Below are positions 59,419 to 64,000 of a stretch of DNA of 64,000 nt, piece after piece. The DNA is taken from positions 11,173,024-11,237,023 of the forward strand of contig CM055065.1 of assembly GCA_029204045.2 (NCBI GenBank). The letters run 5' to 3'. The position numbers and the translations under genes are program-made. The DNA comes from Tillandsia leiboldiana (taxonomy: Eukaryota; Streptophyta; Magnoliopsida; Poales; Bromeliaceae). Each line of letters begins with the position of its first letter. The stretch's first letter is position 1. Under the pieces are notes generated by a model. The model was not told the origin of the DNA. It ran no database searches and saw only the letters and a list, made by a program, of their open reading frames with translations.

Positions 59419-59929
59419 AAAGATGAACAATGGTTTGTGAGAAGAACGTTAAACTTTGAACAGCTTTGAACTTTGAAAGGTAAGTATCACAACTTTTGGT
59501 TTTGTATTGTGATTGCATGCATGTCTCGACTAACTATTCGACTAACTATTTGGGCATGTAATATTACTAACAAGTTGTTTGATTACTAACAAAGTTATGA
59601 CATTTGGAATTTTGTTGCTTAGAAGATATGTCGATGTTTGATTGTGATCTTATTACATATCTGAATTCGTGAATGTCATGGTGAGTATAAACTCTATCTC
59701 TGTTAGGTTTTGAATGCTAAATATTCTTGAGGTATCTAACGATCTTTTTTTGTCAAGAATGATTTATTTTTGCAGAGAGTACAGATGTCTAAGTCTAGAG
59801 TTTGTTTTAGGAGTTTATCTCATGTATTTAATTTTGGATCTCCATTGTAAATTTTTGTTGTATGGTGATAGCAACAAAAATATTTTTTGAATTTTCTTGA
59901 GTGGATTTGTGTTTTGTCACGAAACCGCC

Positions 59930-59941
59930 AAAGGGGGAGAT
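59930..59941 (+). promoter_or_regulatory. C polypurine tract
   Basis: AAAGGGGGAGAT directly precedes the 3' LTR start. The 59300-59929 stretch before it is otherwise non-coding. Confidence 0.9.
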
Positions 59942-61187
59942 TGTTAAGGAATTTGTTTTGGCGTATTTCGTGAAAGTTTTAAGTCTTGAAGATTGAAGAT
60001 GAAGAAGTTTGGATCATATACCTCAATCTCAAGAAAGAAGAATTCAAAAGGATCAGGTACGTTTAACTAATTATTTTTGATGATCCGAATACTTCGTATA
60101 GTGTAGAAACACTTGGATGAATTTTTAATTGCATAAAAGTAAAAAACTGGACATGGGACATGTTCAGGATCCGGATCAGGCACGGCAGTCCGGATCCCGA
60201 ACGGTGTTTGTTCATACGCAAATCCAGTCCGGATCCAAGCCATTTTTGATCCGGACCCCGAACATGAGTTTTTGCTGAATGTATGAACAGTCCGGATCAG
60301 GCACTTCAGTCCGGACCCTGAACGTTTGTTTTTCTGGAAATAGTCTGTCTCGTTTCGACAGTCCGGACCGCCATAATTCCAGTCCGGACCGTCGTCCTGT
60401 AAAATTCCAGAAAAGGGTAGTTTTTGATTCTTATCCTCTTCCAACGGTTTCTAACCTATAAATAAACCCTATGATTCATTTTCTAGGGTGAGCCGAATAA
60501 ATCCAAATACGGTCATAAAAAGAAAAATCCACCTATAGAGAAGAAAGGAAATCAACAGATTTAATTTTATGTTTCTTCATCTATATTGATTAATTTGATT
60601 CTAGGTTTTCATACTCAGATTTTGAGTAGAATCAAATTAATGAATACTTAGATGGTATTTCCGATCTATTTCTAATCTAAGTATTCGGCGGATCATCACC
60701 ACCCAAAAACAACGATTTCCCCAAAATCGGCGCGTGGACTCGCGTGGCCTTGTGGATTCAAGGTGCTACCGCTCTCGTGGATTCGGAGCGAGGTACGTTC
60801 GTGGATTCGAGACATGCTACTGGGTGAAGACCGTGGATTCGGTCAGACGTCGTGGATTCGGCGTTGGACGCTAATCGTGGATTCGAGGAGCGTTGCGGAG
60901 CGAGCGGAGAAGATCAACTCGGAGCGTATGGAAAAAGGTTGAGTCGTCTGTGAGTGCGTTATATCACCTTTGTACGTGTTATAATCTTAGTTGATTTCAC
61001 CGTGTTATCGGTCCCGTGGTTTTTTACTCCTGGTTTTGGAGTTTTCCACATAAAAATCTTGCGTGTTATTTTTCATTTCCGCATTGGGTTTTATTGCGCA
61101 AATATTTGAGTGTTTATTGTTTACACCTATTCACCCCCCTCTAGGTATTTTTTTCCCTATTTAGATCATTATTTATATAACCCGACA
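59942..61187 (+). repeat. C 3' LTR
   Basis: Matches 39840-41087, including eight TCCGGA motifs (60170-60388), TATAAATA (60457-60464) and the CGTGGATTC repeats. GGGGG (61188-61192) is the target duplication. Confidence 0.95.
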
Positions 61188-61192
61188 GGGGG

Positions 61193-62041
61193 GTGGATGC
61201 AGTTGGAGCTGGCGGCTGGGGCTGAGGCTACGTGGTTTAGGGTTTAAAGGAAACCCTAACCCAAAGTGTTTCTATATAGTGTATGTTGCCACATTTGCAT
61301 TTTAACCCCTTAAACTTTGCTATTTTGAGCCCAGTCCCTCACAGTAGTTAACTTTCACACTTAGGTCCCTCACCACACAGCCGCACGCAGTTCGGAGCAT
61401 AAAATATAGGGGTCTGTGTGCAAAATACGGCATTTTTTACTGTTTTTCATATTTTTCGAGGCACTCTTGTCGTCGAATCAAAAAATGGACTTCGCCACGA
61501 CGTCCGGTTCGACGAAACCTATCAGGTAGCGATTTTTGTTTTTCGAGAAAATGCCCGGATAAATTCTCGGTCCATAAATACTGTATAAAAATATAGTTTA
61601 TCGCACTTTTCGAGACTCTAGGGTCGTCAAACGGAAATTCCGTCAGCGCCATTGCGTTCAGAACGACGAAACCAATCGAATCGACTACCTGGATTGCTGT
61701 GATCGGAGTCCAGACCTCGAATTAACTAACGTTGGCCAACGCGGGAGACCAAATCAAGGTGTTACTATTCAAAACACTATTCACTTAAGTCGCGGCCCCA
61801 CTAGTTTTCTTGCTGATTTCTGGACGATCCGACCGTCGGATCAGCAAACGGTCTATGCCATTTCCACTCGATTCAATGAGACGGTCGCACGGGCGACCTC
61901 AGATTTCCGAGATCAGACTCGGATCGAAAAGGCAGAATTTGTGCATCGAAAACTGTGCAATTCGCGCACCGGTATGCAAATCACTGAGGTTTAGATCTGC
62001 TTCCTTGCCCGCAAACACACTTGAATTTCTCGAGTGCTACA
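61193..62041 (-). repeat. Element D 3' LTR, segment 3 of 3 (U3 end)
   Basis: Corresponds to the U3 end of B's LTR (compare 20380-21196): AGGGTTT / AAACCCTAA segments, GTCCCTCACAG, CGACGTCCGG-type sequence, GACGATCCGACCGTCGGAT and a final GCTACA. On the element strand CTATATAGA near 61270-61280 is a plausible TATA box, which would give a transcribed LTR part over 3 kb long. Confidence 0.85.
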
Positions 62042-62813
62042 TCACTCACACCTTAAAAGAAGTTTCATCCCCGAAACTTAAATACGCCAGGAATCCAATA
62101 AATGGGGAAGGTGGCCAAACATGTCCGACTTGCGCTTTACATTCGCCTTGCGCCCCTCGTGATCTTCTCATTTCTCGCTGGCACTAGGAGAGATTTCGGT
62201 TTTGCCGCCGGGCGCTGATGTTCGGCCCTTATTCGATGACCAACCCAATAGCGAGCCACGCGTTGTGCTACCTCCCTTGTCAATTTAAACCACCGAAAGT
62301 CTGCTCAGGGTCTTAACTCCCCCCCCTGCTACCTTACTACACTTCCAAGTCCGTTCCGTGATGCATGATCATAAACCTCAAAATTCTCACCGGTGCCGCT
62401 AGCGCACACACTGGTGCCCGTGTTAGCCTAACCTTGCGTTCTTCGAAGCTCTCTTGACTTTTGACCGTCCCAAAACAAGCCCACCTCGTGATGCCCAAAC
62501 TCACACCTTTTGAGTTTGGCCTACACTCTCTGGTCCCTGAGAGTCTGCCAGGTCACTCGTAAACGCTCCACGCCCACACTCGAGTTGATCCAAGAAGGGT
62601 CTGAACAATCCGTTCACCATACCTATGAACACCGCTGGGGCGTTCAAATACCCACCCCCGAAGCAATTACACGCGAAACGCCCTATAACTCTTGGCGAAA
62701 CTCGATGGTACCCTGAACGGAAAACTACCGGACTGAAAACCCTAAGATTTCAGACAAACGACGGCTCAACCCGCCTGGCAACCCTACCGACTCGTCTTTC
62801 TCTTGATCGAACT
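62042..62813 (-). pseudogene. Element D internal remnant
   Basis: Collinear with B's internal region (21197-21603 joined to 33288-33655) but without A: the uninterrupted target GAAGC is at 62445-62449. It has the same hairpin position (62062-62077, GTTTCG-GGGA-TGAAAC on the element strand), the same T-containing tract before the LTR and the same RT/integrase traces. E interrupts it at 62814. Confidence 0.85.
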
Positions 62814-64000
62814 TGTTAGTTGTATGCCCCAAAAGCCTATCAGGCTGACGCATTTTTTATATGGGACATATTTGTACTTGATCTTTATTATTATTTGGGC
62901 ATTTTATGCCATTCATGTTTAATGTGTCCATGAATCGTCCTTTGAATTAATGAGATGATAATGTATATTCTTAACAGTTAAGAATTTGAGATACATATTA
63001 TTGGTGATTAAGTCATAAATGCTCTCAATCGGAGGATCATCATGGGGACGATGATTGATCCGGTAAGATTGATGTATGTGCCGCTCTCTTTTAGGATGAC
63101 GAGTCTCAAGTCATTAGTGTGGGGACACTAGAGCGAACGTGCAGGTGGTTGTTAAAGAACAAGGGCACTGAGCGTGACCAATTACGAATAGTTACTTGGA
63201 TGTCTACTCTTTCGTCAGTAACTGATTCGATGTTGCAGTGGTACAACTGATCCTTAGACCTGCGACACCACAGCCATTCAATATGAGGCTACTGTAGTTT
63301 GACTATGCAAACTCTGATCCTAGTCACGGGTCTTAGTAGTATATGTTGGCTGCAGTCGGTTCATATTAGGAATGGGTGTTTGTTTACAGAGGATCTATCG
63401 CTCTCGGTAGAGAGATAATTAGTCCTATGCTATTTGTAAGGCAAAGCTCAGAAATCCTCGGCCGGGGTAATATGGTTCATGGAAAGGTGTTTCCAAGAGT
63501 AACCATATGAGCTTCTGTCCTATCAAATTTGTCATATAACGGGTGATGGGGTTTGACGAGTATTCCATGACCTCCACTCAGTTGGGACTATGCGATAGAA
63601 GGATTGTATTGTACGGTAACTGCACCTTGAGGTTCAGTCCAATATTCACTTCTGACTGGATTGCCACTATATGCTGCTAGGCGTCACTGGTGGATTGTGG
63701 GAACCAATAAGAATAATTATAGGCGAATAATTATTATACAATGGAAGAATCAAAAGTGTTTGATCCATCAAAAGGAGTTTCGATGATGATGTCGATGGGG
63801 ATCGCATCATATCTCACTACCAGACAGAATTGAACCTATTAGGTCACACACATAAGGAATTGCGCATGATCGATATCAAGGAGATGATAAAGAAGTTTAT
63901 AGAATGGATTAATTATAATCACAATACTAAAGTTTACTAATTTATTAGTAAAAGGACTAATTTGCAATTATTGTAAATAAGAGGTATTTAAGTGCAAAAG
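62814..64000 (+). mobile_element. Element E: 5' LTR of a copia element related to F, truncated by window end
   Basis: Starts TGTTAGTTGTATGCCCC and parallels F's LTR (element strand) for over 1 kb: TCAAGTCATTAGTGTGG, GACACTAGAGC, CACTGAGCGTGACCAATTA, CTGTAGTTTGACTATG and TATGTTGGCTGCAGT. F's TA tract would begin near 63945 here; E has no such tract up to the window edge. The five bases before it are GAACT; the other end is not visible. Confidence 0.85.

Overview
This window looks like gene-poor nuclear DNA of a flowering plant with a large, repeat-rich genome. It is almost entirely LTR retrotransposons nested inside one another. Five elements show a primer-binding site complementary to the 3' end of plant initiator-Met tRNA (core TGGTATCAGAGC). 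The coding families are plant lineages: Tekay/Del-type Ty3/gypsy with an integrase chromodomain, SIRE/Maximus-type Ty1/copia with a third ORF, and a second Ty1/copia family. I found no convincing host gene, tRNA or complete rRNA gene. The species cannot be named from this sequence.

Layout. (1) 1-13914: a patchwork of old, broken Ty3/gypsy pieces on the + strand. These are G (pol tail plus a 4.1-kb LTR), a short block carrying a 5S-rRNA-like half, H (truncated 5' LTR, PBS, decayed gag/pol, 3' LTR), and fragments I, J and K. (2) 13915-62813: element D, on the minus strand, with a long LTR. D's LTR was split first by B at 16966 and then by C at 39840. (3) B (16966-39768, minus) has 4.23-kb LTRs, only about 2.65 kb of internal sequence and no intact gene. 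It was itself split by A (21604-33282, minus), a chromodomain Ty3/gypsy element with an intact pol frame. (4) C (39840-61187, plus) is a SIRE-like copia element with gag, pol and a 482-residue third ORF. F (42273-52308, minus), a near-intact copia element, sits inside its Gag-Pol frame. (5) E begins at 62814 inside D and runs off the right edge.

The nesting is supported by 5-bp target-site duplications: TTGGT for B, GAAGC for A, GGGGG for C and GAAAA for F. D also keeps an unoccupied copy of A's target at 62445-62449. LTR differences counted by eye give F about 0.3% (outside its TA tract), A and C about 1.1-1.2%, and B somewhat more, consistent with the nesting order.

How the parts relate: A, C and F encode protease, integrase, RT and RNase H. 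B/D and G/H carry matching internal deletions in independent copies, so each pair appears to be a non-autonomous family mobilised by enzymes made elsewhere, plausibly by A-like relatives. The most unusual feature is in front of C's third ORF: a palindrome cluster shared with the LTR promoter, a TATA-like box and a convincing intron. This suggests the ORF may be its own transcription unit.
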